64,000 bases of DNA, taken from positions 1 through 64,000 of the forward strand of contig NZ_FOVC01000008.1 in the NCBI RefSeq assembly GCF_900115045.1, read 5' to 3'. Positions 1 through 8,760 of the stretch are shown here, piece by piece. Origin of the DNA: Izhakiella capsodis. Lineage in GTDB: Bacteria > Pseudomonadota > Gammaproteobacteria > Enterobacterales > Enterobacteriaceae. The position numbers and the translations under genes are program-made. Positions within the stretch are counted from its first letter, which is position 1, and every line of letters begins with the position of its first letter. The notes below the pieces were generated by a model, which saw only the letters and a list, made by a program, of their open reading frames with translations, did not search any database and was not told the DNA's origin.

Positions 1-20
1 AGACTTTTCTGCAGCCTCTT

Positions 21-3000
21 ATGGGCAACGAAGAAAATCAGACTTCCATCCATCTGTTTACAGCCCTGGCGATTACGGCCATTGTGGCGGGACGCTGGAT
101 GAAAGACGCAGGGGCCCCGCAGCGCGGTGTTCTGAGGGTCCCGGCCTTTATGGCTAATATTTTTATCCGCGCCAGTCATTACTGGGCTGCGCTGGGAAAT
201 ATGGCGGGCAGTCTGCCGTCCGGCGCGGCAATCCCTGAAAATACCGGCACATCACAACGCGCGCCAGCTTTTGAGGTGGATACCGAGGCAGAATTGACCA
301 GAGAGGTATGCGATGCAGCCGTTTCCTGCTCTTCCTCAATACCACGGCTTACCGCATTTTCGTCAAATTCAACAGCCAGCCCCGAGGCTTACACCCGAGC
401 GACGGTACAGAACAGGCCGGCCCCTGCGACCGGGGGAAATACCCCTCTCTCTTTGCCTGAACAGGCGCATTATCTGGCTGTGGATAAACTCCGGCAGGAG
501 AGTGGTCTTTCAGACCTGCTGTATTGTACAGACGTTAAGACTGAGAGCCGCCAGCGAATAAACGAAAAAGTTGTAACCAACGCGCATTTTAATACGAAAT
601 GTGATGCCATCGCTTATCCTGAGCCGTTGACGAAAGAGACTGACAGCCTACCTGTACACACCGAGATGCCGGAAACGCAGGTAACCTCGGCAGAAACAAG
701 CCGGAGTGGTGGGGAGGCTTTACTGCCTCTGGTGACAGGCGCCGCTGTGGCATCGGTGACAACACCATATATACAGGCCCTGAAGAGTAAAACGACTATT
801 GCAGCTGGAACCAGCCTGGGATTATTCGGACTAACCGTTGGAGGAAAAGCGCTATGGAATAGCCTCAGGTCACCCGTAATGAAAGATGCAGATAGCGCCG
901 TTCCTGACACACACTCATTAGTCAAGGATGAAAGCGTTAAGGGAGAGAGTACCCTTCAGGATTGCTCACGTATAAGCAAGCGTGATCCGGGTTCAAACGA
1001 TGTGCCCTATAATAATTATTATGTCTCAAACATGCCATGCCAAAAAGAGTTTCAAATAGATGATAATATTCAGTCCCACAATTCAGTAGCAGCCTTAAAT
1101 GAAATCACCGCTAACATGAAAGCCATCGTTGGTGAAAATAATCTCAGGCAATATGATTCACTGGAACAGCTTAAAAATGCGCTAAACGACCAGCGTGGAA
1201 AAATTCTTGTACGCAGAATTGAAAATGCCCTAAATGAAGGTCAGAGACGAATTAATAACGCTTATCGAAAATTTGTTAATCCGGCAGCAAAAGATGAAAT
1301 TTTATTCTATCTGTCTGCTGCACTTAACACAGATAACACAATAGCGCTTGAAGAGGCTTACAAAAGGTTAAGAAGAACGGCCTTGCTGACGTCTATGTTG
1401 GTTAAATATAACATCCATCACGTGTCTTTTTTTGAACGACGAGATAAGAATATCCCTTTACCTTACACCAGGAGTAAGAGCCCGATAGTTCTTGTTAACA
1501 AAAAGGATCCAGCAATAATCAAAATCAACCTGGAAGAGGCTGAAAACATGATTGATAAACTTTTGGTTCAACAATCATCAGCAGGTTATGACTCTAAGTT
1601 GATGGTGGAGTTCATACAGCGGATGATCATGCTGGGAGGAAACACGCATGCTTTTGTTACCCAGCCTGAATGTCAAAATGAACAGGAAGCCTCTCTGAGA
1701 TCATATCAGCAGGCCACGGACTCTTTCGCTAATCAATATCAGCCAACGAAGGCGTTAGCTGGTAAATTGTCTGTCTATCCTGATGATAAAGCAGTGCGGG
1801 ATATACTGAACAAAACTGAGGGTAGCCCCCTTACAGACGAGATGCGGAATGAAGCTAAAAATAAACTTCAAAATCGACAGGATGAATATTATCAGAGAAA
1901 AACAGGTAAAAGCGCTCCCTCACTGCATGAGCAACAACAAATCGTTAATGACATAACATGGGTATTCACTGGATCACAAAATGATTTTGAGACGCTGAAA
2001 TTCTTCTATGATCCCATTTACCGGGCGGATATAATGACCGCCAATACAGACTCAGCAACGATTTACCTGCGAGATCTTGGAGAGGACGGTATCCATGCCG
2101 CCGGTATTGAGGATAACCTCGCAACCAACCCGCACTTTATTTCTTTTAAACAGAAAGCGCAGGAACTCCGTAATAGTTTCAGCGACCCCTATAAAGTTGC
2201 AAGAAACATTGCCGGAAATAAAATTTATCAACGAACGGGCCAAAACCTTGATCCAGATACCATTTTCCTTCACCAGTTTGAACTTAGCCAAACAGTAGAA
2301 GATAGTCACAGCTATACAGGCTTTGCACATAACGGCCAGCCAATACATAGCGAGACGATAACGCAAGCCTATATGGATAATTTTAAAGTCTTTCGCAAGC
2401 GTTATCAAAAATCATTCATGGACTTTTTAAATAGCGCCGCCGCCGGAGTGATGGAAAATGGATATCGCCCTGAGCATTTGGACAACTCTGAACTGTCCGC
2501 CCCATTTTTTACCGGCCCAGATAAGCTAACGGGCTTATATCAGGTTAATTCCAGTGCAATGCATTTCGGTGCTGAGAATGAAGTTAAGTATCTTCCCTCC
2601 GTTCTAAAAGATGACATCTATGATGCAAATGTCATGCAACAGATTGAAGACCAGCAACGGAAATTCTGGAGTGAAAACAGCGAAGCCTGGCGAGCCATGG
2701 CTAAGGGCCAGTTCATTGAAGAGGCGCGTTTAGCCTATGTCAACAAAGTCCTTTCACAGCAGGCGTATGAAATAGCCATAAAAGGCGGCGCCGCCAACAT
2801 TATCCTTTACGATCCGGTAACGATGCGTGAACTAAACGAGTATACTGCCGCCGACCCCTCGGTGAAGGTGAGTGTTTTAAATGTTCGTCTTCAATCAAGC
2901 TACTTGTCTCTGATCGAGGATATAGATTACGAACTTACGCCTGATGCAACATTTTATACAACCAATATACTCTGTTTCACTGGCAAAGATGAACGTGAAG

Positions 3001-3917
3001 TTCTTTATCTCCCAGGAGAGAACAACCCATTTCGTGAATTTAAAGATGAGAAAGAACTGAAAATATGGTTTGAACAACAAATTAAAAAGGAAGAGACCCG
3101 CAACGCATTCCTTCAACATCTTTCACTGGCGGATCGGCAAAAAGAGGTTGAAGCATCTCTTAACGATCTGGCGAATGGTAAAATATTTGCAGATGTACGG
3201 GGGTATGACCAAAAACCTACCATCATCAAAAACAGTGTTAAAGCACATTTTGATAATGAAGATGCCTTCTCTGTCCTCACCCAGTTAACTAAAGAACGCA
3301 CAGAACAGGACTCTGATACTTTAATCAGTTCAAACGGAGAGATTATTTTGAATTCGGTTCACCAGACATTACAAATGGTGAGTATGCTGGCTATGCCCAT
3401 TTTACCGATGTTAGGGCCAGTGGGTATTGCTTTAGACATTGGTTTGACAGCCGCTCAATTGGGTACAGGTATTGGGCTAATATATACGGCCGATACGCAG
3501 GATGAATATAACGCTGCCAAGAGAGATGTTCTGGTAGATGTCGGTATGAGCTTGCTTTTTTTAGGCTTAAATGGCGTAGGTGCGATCACCGCAAACAAAA
3601 ATACGGTTAAATCCGCCACTTCATACCGCCAGACTTTATCGAGAGCAGATACCCCTTCCCTGCATATGCAGTCGGGATCCCTGCAGCGTATTCAGTCAAT
3701 AAACGAAGATGCTCTGAGTGGCCCAAGGGAAGTTATAGCCGGAGAAAGGCGGTTGCAGCCGGTGAAAAAGCCGTTTGGCGAAGATCTAAATTTTCGCTGG
3801 ATTGATGATGATAGTGAAGAAACAAAAAAAATTCTGCAAGAACTGCTCTATTCTCGAAGAGAAAGTGCCGTTAAACTCCGCGAGTTCCGTCAAAACCCAT
3901 CAGGTTTATGCTTATAA
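21..3917 (+). CDS. Dermonecrotic-toxin-like giant protein, N-terminal part (interrupted gene)
   Basis: Encodes 1298 residues. The reading frame is open to the left window edge and the ATG at 21 has no clear ribosome binding site, so the true start may lie outside. Most of the protein is charged and not recognisable. A hydrophobic stretch lies near residues 231-280, and a strongly hydrophobic Gly/Pro-rich pair near 1110-1160 and 1173-1190, the layout of Pasteurella/Pseudomonas dermonecrotic-type toxins. The chain ends S-G-L-C-L at a TAA (3915-3917). The next gene continues in the same frame, so this looks like one gene of about 1590 codons cut by a nonsense mutation. Cys1297 would be the nucleophile of the papain-like domain finished in the downstream part. 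Role in host-cell intoxication is inferred; no secretion signal or partner gene is visible. Confidence 0.6.
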   Translation: MGNEENQTSIHLFTALAITAIVAGRWMKDAGAPQRGVLRVPAFMANIFIRASHYWAALGNMAGSLPSGAAIPENTGTSQRAPAFEVDTEAELTREVCDAAVSCSSSIPRLTAFSSNSTASPEAYTRATVQNRPAPATGGNTPLSLPEQAHYLAVDKLRQESGLSDLLYCTDVKTESRQRINEKVVTNAHFNTKCDAIAYPEPLTKETDSLPVHTEMPETQVTSAETSRSGGEALLPLVTGAAVASVTTPYIQALKSKTTIAAGTSLGLFGLTVGGKALWNSLRSPVMKDADSAVPDTHSLVKDESVKGESTLQDCSRISKRDPGSNDVPYNNYYVSNMPCQKEFQIDDNIQSHNSVAALNEITANMKAIVGENNLRQYDSLEQLKNALNDQRGKILVRRIENALNEGQRRINNAYRKFVNPAAKDEILFYLSAALNTDNTIALEEAYKRLRRTALLTSMLVKYNIHHVSFFERRDKNIPLPYTRSKSPIVLVNKKDPAIIKINLEEAENMIDKLLVQQSSAGYDSKLMVEFIQRMIMLGGNTHAFVTQPECQNEQEASLRSYQQATDSFANQYQPTKALAGKLSVYPDDKAVRDILNKTEGSPLTDEMRNEAKNKLQNRQDEYYQRKTGKSAPSLHEQQQIVNDITWVFTGSQNDFETLKFFYDPIYRADIMTANTDSATIYLRDLGEDGIHAAGIEDNLATNPHFISFKQKAQELRNSFSDPYKVARNIAGNKIYQRTGQNLDPDTIFLHQFELSQTVEDSHSYTGFAHNGQPIHSETITQAYMDNFKVFRKRYQKSFMDFLNSAAAGVMENGYRPEHLDNSELSAPFFTGPDKLTGLYQVNSSAMHFGAENEVKYLPSVLKDDIYDANVMQQIEDQQRKFWSENSEAWRAMAKGQFIEEARLAYVNKVLSQQAYEIAIKGGAANIILYDPVTMRELNEYTAADPSVKVSVLNVRLQSSYLSLIEDIDYELTPDATFYTTNILCFTGKDEREVLYLPGENNPFREFKDEKELKIWFEQQIKKEETRNAFLQHLSLADRQKEVEASLNDLANGKIFADVRGYDQKPTIIKNSVKAHFDNEDAFSVLTQLTKERTEQDSDTLISSNGEIILNSVHQTLQMVSMLAMPILPMLGPVGIALDIGLTAAQLGTGIGLIYTADTQDEYNAAKRDVLVDVGMSLLFLGLNGVGAITANKNTVKSATSYRQTLSRADTPSLHMQSGSLQRIQSINEDALSGPREVIAGERRLQPVKKPFGEDLNFRWIDDDSEETKKILQELLYSRRESAVKLREFRQNPSGLCL

Positions 3918-3920
3918 GCA

Positions 3921-4799
3921 ATGCAAGAGTCTTACTATTCACTTAAAAATCAGGGTAAACAACCTAAAGTTATTGGTTTACTCTTCTATAAAACCCCTTG
4001 GGATGAAGCGCCGTCAAATCATTTTGCCGTGGTTTTAAAAGAAGACGCTTATGATTTTGTTGTCGACCCCACAATCAACCAGTTCTATCCTCTTTTACCT
4101 GAAGAGGCGATAATATCAACTTTGGATGAATGGAAGGCATTGATGATTAATAAAGAGGGGTGCGGCAAGAGTTCAGTGGTCATTATGAATATCTTTGATA
4201 CTCCCTCATTGGCGAAGGATGTCTTAGCTCAACCTTTTGATACAAAAGGGAGATATTTCCAGAGTAGTTTAATCAAAAAATATAATGTGGAATTTTTAAA
4301 ACACGGCACTAACTTTGAAAACTGTCTTATTGCGGATATTGACACCATAACTAAGAAACTAAAAACTCTGACCAACACCTTGAATAAATATTCTGAAACA
4401 GGAGATCCGGAAAGATTTAGGGCGATAAAATCTCTTCACACTGAAACAAAAGGAGATCTGGATAAACTTATGGCACTAAAATCTCATTTTTCGATTTTTT
4501 CCCCAGATGAGATAAAAGTCACACACAGCATTAAATCAGGTTTTAAAAAACAGATTTTAAAATATTCAGTTCCTACAAAAGACATAAAAGCATTACGCTC
4601 AACAGGAGACGCCAGAGGTATTATCTCAACGTTTTCAGGAAAGAGTTATATCAAAATACAAAAAAACGCCTGGGTTAATGTTGAGCAATCAGAAGATTCC
4701 TCTTTCTGGATAACTTTCCAGGGACAAAAAAAGCTGTTGATGCGTTTTGATGAAATGAAGGAAAAATGGTTTTTCCCAGCCCTTGCTGCTAAAGCTTAA
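3921..4799 (+). pseudogene. C-terminal part of the interrupted toxin: papain-like (Tox-PLDMTX-type) domain
   Basis: 292 codons in the same frame as the preceding toxin gene, separated from it only by TAA GCA; the ATG has no Shine-Dalgarno sequence. The first 60 residues hold N-H-F-A-V-V and F-V-V-D-P-T blocks. The spacing from upstream Cys (codon 3909) to His (codon 4020) is 37 residues, and from that His to Asp (codon 4065) it is 15. This matches the Cys-His-Asp order of the Pasteurella multocida toxin C-terminal deamidase, whose His-Asp spacing is also 15. The remaining 200 residues are Lys-rich and unassigned. Without the upstream Cys the fragment should be inactive. Family assignment rests on motif geometry only. 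Confidence 0.55.
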
Positions 4800-4920
4800 G
4801 GCCATGATGCTGTTTATCCAAATGCAGTCAAATCCACGCAGATCGTGATTTAGAAGCCTGGCCCTCCGGTCAGGTCATTCTGAAATCAACATTGATCTTC
4901 ATACTAGCGAAGGAGTGTTG

Positions 4921-5253
4921 ATGATTAATCATCATGACATTCATGAAAATACCCATCTGGCGAGAATATCTATATTAGGTAGCCACGATGCAGGAACTTA
5001 TGACTTTAGCGGATTTAAGAGTGCGGGGGCAGTATTTACTTTTGCCTTTAAGACACAAAGTTCAAACTTGATAGAGCAGGCCATAGCCGGCGCCAGATAC
5101 TTTGATATTCGTGTAGCAGAGAAAGCAGACGGTTCATTTGATTTCTTTCATGGCATTAGCGTGACGGGAGGTAATGCGGTTGCTGATGTTCGGGACTTAC
5201 TCAGTTATACAAAAGAGGAGAGCAAAAATTTTATGTATTTGAATTTTCACTAA
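4921..5253 (+). pseudogene. PI-PLC X-domain protein, C-terminally truncated
   Basis: The start is taken at ATG 4921 because AAGGAG (4910-4915) sits 5 nt upstream. The 110 residues contain the first half of a phosphatidylinositol-specific phospholipase C X domain: L-G-S-H-D-A-G-T-Y with the first catalytic His, a Q-A-I-A-G-A-R-Y-F-D-I-R-V block, and F-F-H-G with the second catalytic His. Known PI-PLC X domains run well beyond this, yet a stop follows F-M-Y-L-N-F-H. Coding-like sequence (D-Q-F-L-Q-Q-A-L-E-G) reappears around 5295-5345 after several stops, so the gene has decayed. It lies 121 nt after the toxin and probably belongs to the same pathogenicity island. Substrate unknown. Confidence 0.6.
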
Positions 5254-5412
5254 AAGTGATAAAATAAAAGTTTCGCTATAACAACCAGTTAAGACCAGTT
5301 TTTACAACAGGCGCTTGAGGGGGATCGTGAATATATGATCACCCAAAAGTATGCCCTGTGCCTCAATTAAGAATAGAGAGATTACGTTAAGCGTGGGGGG
5401 AAATGCCTCCAA

Positions 5413-5610
5413 TCAGTTGACATGGTGCCTTTCTGTAAAGGCACCAATCACTTTCTCGTGGAGCTCAACGGAACGAGAGGAGCAGATGGTCTTGCGAGCC
5501 TATCGCTTGATGTGCGTTCTGAGCGTCAGGTTGTTACGCTCGAGGCGCCGGGGGAATATCTTCCCGGTCAGATACATCTCGCTCAGCGCCTCTCTGGTAT
5601 AACTTTCCAG
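5413..5610 (-). mobile_element. IS1-family transposase (InsB) C-terminal remnant
   Basis: The minus-strand frame reads about 65 residues ending at TGA 5413-5415, with blocks L-T-G-K-I-F, E-R-N-N-L-T-L-R-T-H-I-K-R, A-R-K-T-I-C and R-S-V-E-L-H-E-K-V-I-G. These are characteristic of the C-terminus of IS1 InsB. An in-frame TAG interrupts the block (R-stop-A-R-K-T). Neither InsA nor the rest of InsB is present, so this is a dead fragment. Confidence 0.75.
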
Positions 5611-5740
5611 TTATCACGGGTGATAAAGCCTGTCTGCAACGGAGAAAGCAGGCACAGCAACCGACAGCATGTCTCATCATTACGTGGGCCAACGGTCTAT
5701 GCCACGAATCATCACTGTTCACCGACTGAGCGCATATTAC

Positions 5741-5875
5741 TGCCTGAGACCACCAGCCATAGAGCGTATTAACAGGGATGTTTTCCTGTCGGGAAAGCCG
5801 GTAAACCCACTGACTATTCGGCGGTAACATTCTTGCGATCACTGCTGCTTTACGTTCTGGTGAGTAGCTTCCCAT
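5741..5875 (-). mobile_element. Transposase N-terminal (helix-turn-helix) remnant
   Basis: On the minus strand, a start M-G-S-Y-S-P-E-R-K-A-A-V-I-A-R-M-L-P-P leads into N-T-L-Y-G-W-W, a helix-turn-helix pattern typical of the first residues of transposase OrfA-like proteins. After about 45 residues similarity is lost and the frame runs into unrelated sequence next to the IS1 fragment. It is a second, different insertion-sequence scar; the family is not certain. Confidence 0.5.
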
Positions 5876-5884
5876 GAACAACAT

Positions 5885-6488
5885 CTCGAGCCCTCTGGTT
5901 TATTTCAGTTAGAGGCGGTAACTATCGTGACATGGGATAATTGTTACGAGTTTTTAGTTAAATGATAAAGATCTATATATATCAATAAGTTAATAAATTT
6001 ATTTTTACCAAAAATTAACAAAAAGAACGATTGCCAAACTTTTTTTGCAACTAAAAATTATACCTAACGTCATCCAGACGATCGCATGATTCAGCCACAG
6101 ACGCCACATCATCAGAGCAACGCAGATTTTTATTCATAAAAGTAACTCTGAATCGCAAATAAAAAACTATATTTCACCCCTTAATCAGCACAAAATCCAG
6201 TCAAGATGGATTTGGTATTTAAGCCTGATTAAAGGTTTATCTATAAAACTATATTCTATAAATATAGAAATAATTGATATTTTATATCTATATTTAAGAA
6301 AAAGAATCACTTCAGACCTCCTAAAACAGAGACATAACCACGATAAAAAAACACTTGCCTGCATGACGTTGATCAGCGAAATTAGTGGGCTAATTTTTCC
6401 TTTCTTTAAACAAAGTCGTGAAATTTTTACACAATAACGACGACTTAATTCCTGAAAAAAAACAGGATTACGAAGCCAGAGGTGCTAA
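5885..6488. other. AT-rich intergenic region upstream of dtpA
   Basis: About 600 nt, very AT-rich between 5950 and 6330, with no convincing coding frame. It separates the insertion-sequence scars from the conserved dtpA gene and must contain the dtpA promoter. No operator could be assigned with confidence. Confidence 0.6.
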
Positions 6489-7985
6489 GTGTCAACTGCA
6501 AACAACAACAACGATGAGGCATCCAGCCTTAACTCTTTTCGACAACCAAAAGCTTTTTACCTGATATTTTCCATTGAGTTATGGGAACGCTTTGGTTTCT
6601 ACGGCCTGCAAGCCATTATGGCGGTCTATTTGGTCAAGCAGTTGGGTATGTCAGAAGCCGAATCCATCACCTTGTTTTCCTCATTCAGTGCTCTGGTATA
6701 TGGCCTCGTCGCTATTGGTGGCTGGCTGGGCGATAAGGTACTGGGAACCAAGCGGTTGATCATCCTTGGGGTGATTACTCTGGCGCTGGGCTATGCCACC
6801 GTGGCATGGTCAGGACATAACGTGACGCTGGTATACGTAGGCATGGCCACCATTGCCGTTGGTAGTGGCCTGTTTAAGGCCAATCCCTCTTCTCTACTAT
6901 CAACCTGTTATGAGAAAGATGACCCGCGTCTCGATGGGGCGTTCACTATGTTTTACATGGCCATCAACATCGGTTCATTTATCTCCATGATGCTGACACC
7001 CTGGCTGGCGGCGAAATATGGCTGGAGTGTGGCGTTTTCTTTATCTGTTGTCGGTCTGGTCATCACGCTGCTCAACTTTCTGTTCTGTCAGCGGCAGGTT
7101 AAAGACTACGGTTCCAAACCTGACTTTGCGGCGCTTCATTTCGGTAAATTAATCACGACGCTGTTGGGCATTGTCGTGCTTATCGTCATCGCCACCTGGT
7201 TGTTACACCACCAGGATATCGCTCGTATTGTGCTGAGTGTGGTTGCGATCGGTATCGTGATAATTTTCGCCAAAGAAACATTTGCTTTAAAAGGGATGGC
7301 GCGACGTAGAATGATTGTGGCGTTTCTGCTCATGGTTGAAGCGATCGTTTTCTTTGTGCTTTACATGCAAATGCCGACTTCACTTAACTTCTTTGCTATC
7401 CGTAACGTAGAGCACGCTATCTTTGGCATCACTTTCGAGCCGGAGCAATTTCAGGCACTAAATCCGATGTGGATCATGGTTGCCAGTCCTATTCTCGCCG
7501 CGATATACAATAAAATGGGCGATCGTATGCCTATGCCGCATAAATTTGCCTTCGGCATGGTACTTTGCTGCTGTGCCTTTTTGGTACTGCCTTTAGGCAC
7601 TAAATTTGCCAGTGCGGCAGGAATTGTCCCAGTAAGCTGGCTGGTTCTCAGCTATGCACTGCAAAGCGTTGGTGAGCTGATGATATCCGGTTTGGGCCTG
7701 GCTATGGTTGCCCAACTGGTTCCCCAACGACTGATGGGCTTTATTATGGGCTCATGGTTTTTAACCACCGCTGGCGCAGCACTCGTCGCAGGTAACGTTG
7801 CCAATCTGATGGCGGTGCCCGGCGACGTCACCGATCCACTGGAGTCGTTGCGTATTTATGGGCATGTCTTTATGCAAATCGGCATTGTAACCGGTGTGAT
7901 AGCCGTACTAATGCTGCTGACCGCACCGCTGCTTAATCGCATGACGCAGGATAATCAGGCGAAACAGCAGGAAGCCACAAACTGA
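6489..7985 (+). CDS. dtpA: Dipeptide/tripeptide permease A (proton-coupled POT family)
   Basis: 498 residues (E. coli DtpA is 500). Starts at GTG 6489 with AGAGG (6478-6482) upstream; the protein begins S-T-A-N like the E. coli one. An inner-membrane transporter with about 14 hydrophobic segments that imports di- and tripeptides with protons. The E-L-W-E-R-F signature (ExxER motif of POT transporters) is in helix 1, and the G-L-F-K-A-N-P-S-S and F-T-M-F-Y-M-A-I-N-I-G-S blocks are intact. Monocistronic, followed by a strong hairpin. With the opp permease operon destroyed elsewhere in the window, this is the only intact peptide importer visible here. Confidence 0.95.
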   Translation: MSTANNNNDEASSLNSFRQPKAFYLIFSIELWERFGFYGLQAIMAVYLVKQLGMSEAESITLFSSFSALVYGLVAIGGWLGDKVLGTKRLIILGVITLALGYATVAWSGHNVTLVYVGMATIAVGSGLFKANPSSLLSTCYEKDDPRLDGAFTMFYMAINIGSFISMMLTPWLAAKYGWSVAFSLSVVGLVITLLNFLFCQRQVKDYGSKPDFAALHFGKLITTLLGIVVLIVIATWLLHHQDIARIVLSVVAIGIVIIFAKETFALKGMARRRMIVAFLLMVEAIVFFVLYMQMPTSLNFFAIRNVEHAIFGITFEPEQFQALNPMWIMVASPILAAIYNKMGDRMPMPHKFAFGMVLCCCAFLVLPLGTKFASAAGIVPVSWLVLSYALQSVGELMISGLGLAMVAQLVPQRLMGFIMGSWFLTTAGAALVAGNVANLMAVPGDVTDPLESLRIYGHVFMQIGIVTGVIAVLMLLTAPLLNRMTQDNQAKQQEATN

Positions 7986-7991
7986 GCATAT

Positions 7992-8018
7992 AAGGCGGCG
8001 CCACACTGGCGCCGCCTT
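7992..8018 (+). terminator. Hairpin after dtpA
   Basis: A perfect 12-bp stem (AAGGCGGCGCCA / TGGCGCCGCCTT) with a CAC loop starts 7 nt after the dtpA stop. The T-tract is short and interrupted, so termination may be partial. Confidence 0.7.
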
Positions 8019-8113
8019 CATTATTCATTCCCGAAGATATGCGCCCACACACTGTTTTTTTTGCTTCGCTCCAGGTATGATGCCGTTATCCTTCGTATCC
8101 ACAGGAGACAATG

Positions 8114-8719
8114 ATGAAACTGTATATCAAAGCGGGTGCTTGCTCTCTCTCGCCGCATATCATCCTGCGTGAAGCCGGTCTTGACTTCACTCTAATAAAC
8201 GTTGATCTAAAAACGCGCGTCACGGAAAAAGGAGAGGATTTCCTGAAGATCAATCCTAAGGGCCAGGTGCCAGCTTTGCAGCTCAATGACGGTAGTGTAC
8301 TGACAGAAGTGGCAGCGATCTTACAGTATCTGGCGGATCTCAAGCCGGAGCGTCACCTGTTGCAGCCGACTGGCAATATGGCTCGCTATCGCACCATTGA
8401 ATGGCTTAGCTATATCTCCAGCGAGCTACATAAAGGTTTTTCGCCGCTGTATCGCCCCGGCACACCTGAGGAAATGATACCGCAATACAGAAGCCAGCTT
8501 GAGGAGAAGTTTAGCTATGTGAATGGCAGACTGCGCGACGAATGCTGGCTGACAGGTAATCATTTCACGATTGCGGATGCTTATCTTTTCAACGTCCTAT
8601 GCTGGGGTCATGCCATGACTTTAAATCTTGGAGAGTTATCACAACTTGAAGCATGGCACCAACGTGTAGCGCAGCGCCCGTCGGTTATCGCTGCATTACA
8701 GGCTGAAGGGCTGATTTAA
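8114..8719 (+). CDS. gstA: Glutathione S-transferase
   Basis: 201 residues, the E. coli GstA length. Two ATGs lie in tandem; 8114 is preferred because AGGAG (8103-8107) is then 6 nt away and the protein begins M-K-L-Y like GstA. The N-terminal thioredoxin-fold domain has G-A-C-S-L-S with the beta-class active-site Cys, and N-P-K-G-Q-V-P-A-L with the cis-Pro. The helical C-terminal domain includes F-T-I-A-D-A-Y-L-F. A cytoplasmic enzyme that conjugates glutathione to electrophiles. Single gene, convergent with pdxY. Confidence 0.93.
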   Translation: MKLYIKAGACSLSPHIILREAGLDFTLINVDLKTRVTEKGEDFLKINPKGQVPALQLNDGSVLTEVAAILQYLADLKPERHLLQPTGNMARYRTIEWLSYISSELHKGFSPLYRPGTPEEMIPQYRSQLEEKFSYVNGRLRDECWLTGNHFTIADAYLFNVLCWGHAMTLNLGELSQLEAWHQRVAQRPSVIAALQAEGLI

Positions 8720-8730
8720 CAATTGTACTT

Positions 8731-8760
8731 CCGGGGCGCTCAGCCCCGGTTATTAGAGTT
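8731..8760 (+). terminator. Rho-independent terminator of gstA
   Basis: Stem CCGGGGC / GCCCCGG with GCTCA loop, followed on the plus strand by an interrupted T-run ending TTTTT (8756-8760), overlapping the 3' end of pdxY. Confidence 0.65.

Noticed and set aside
2052..2408. 118-codon minus-strand frame inside the toxin gene
   Set aside because: It lies fully inside the long plus-strand frame and has no ribosome binding site or recognisable motif; an antisense shadow.
5534..5884. A single 116-residue minus-strand protein
   Set aside because: Only its first about 45 residues look like a transposase. The rest is a different frame of the IS1 fragment, so it is a chimera of two scars, not a gene.
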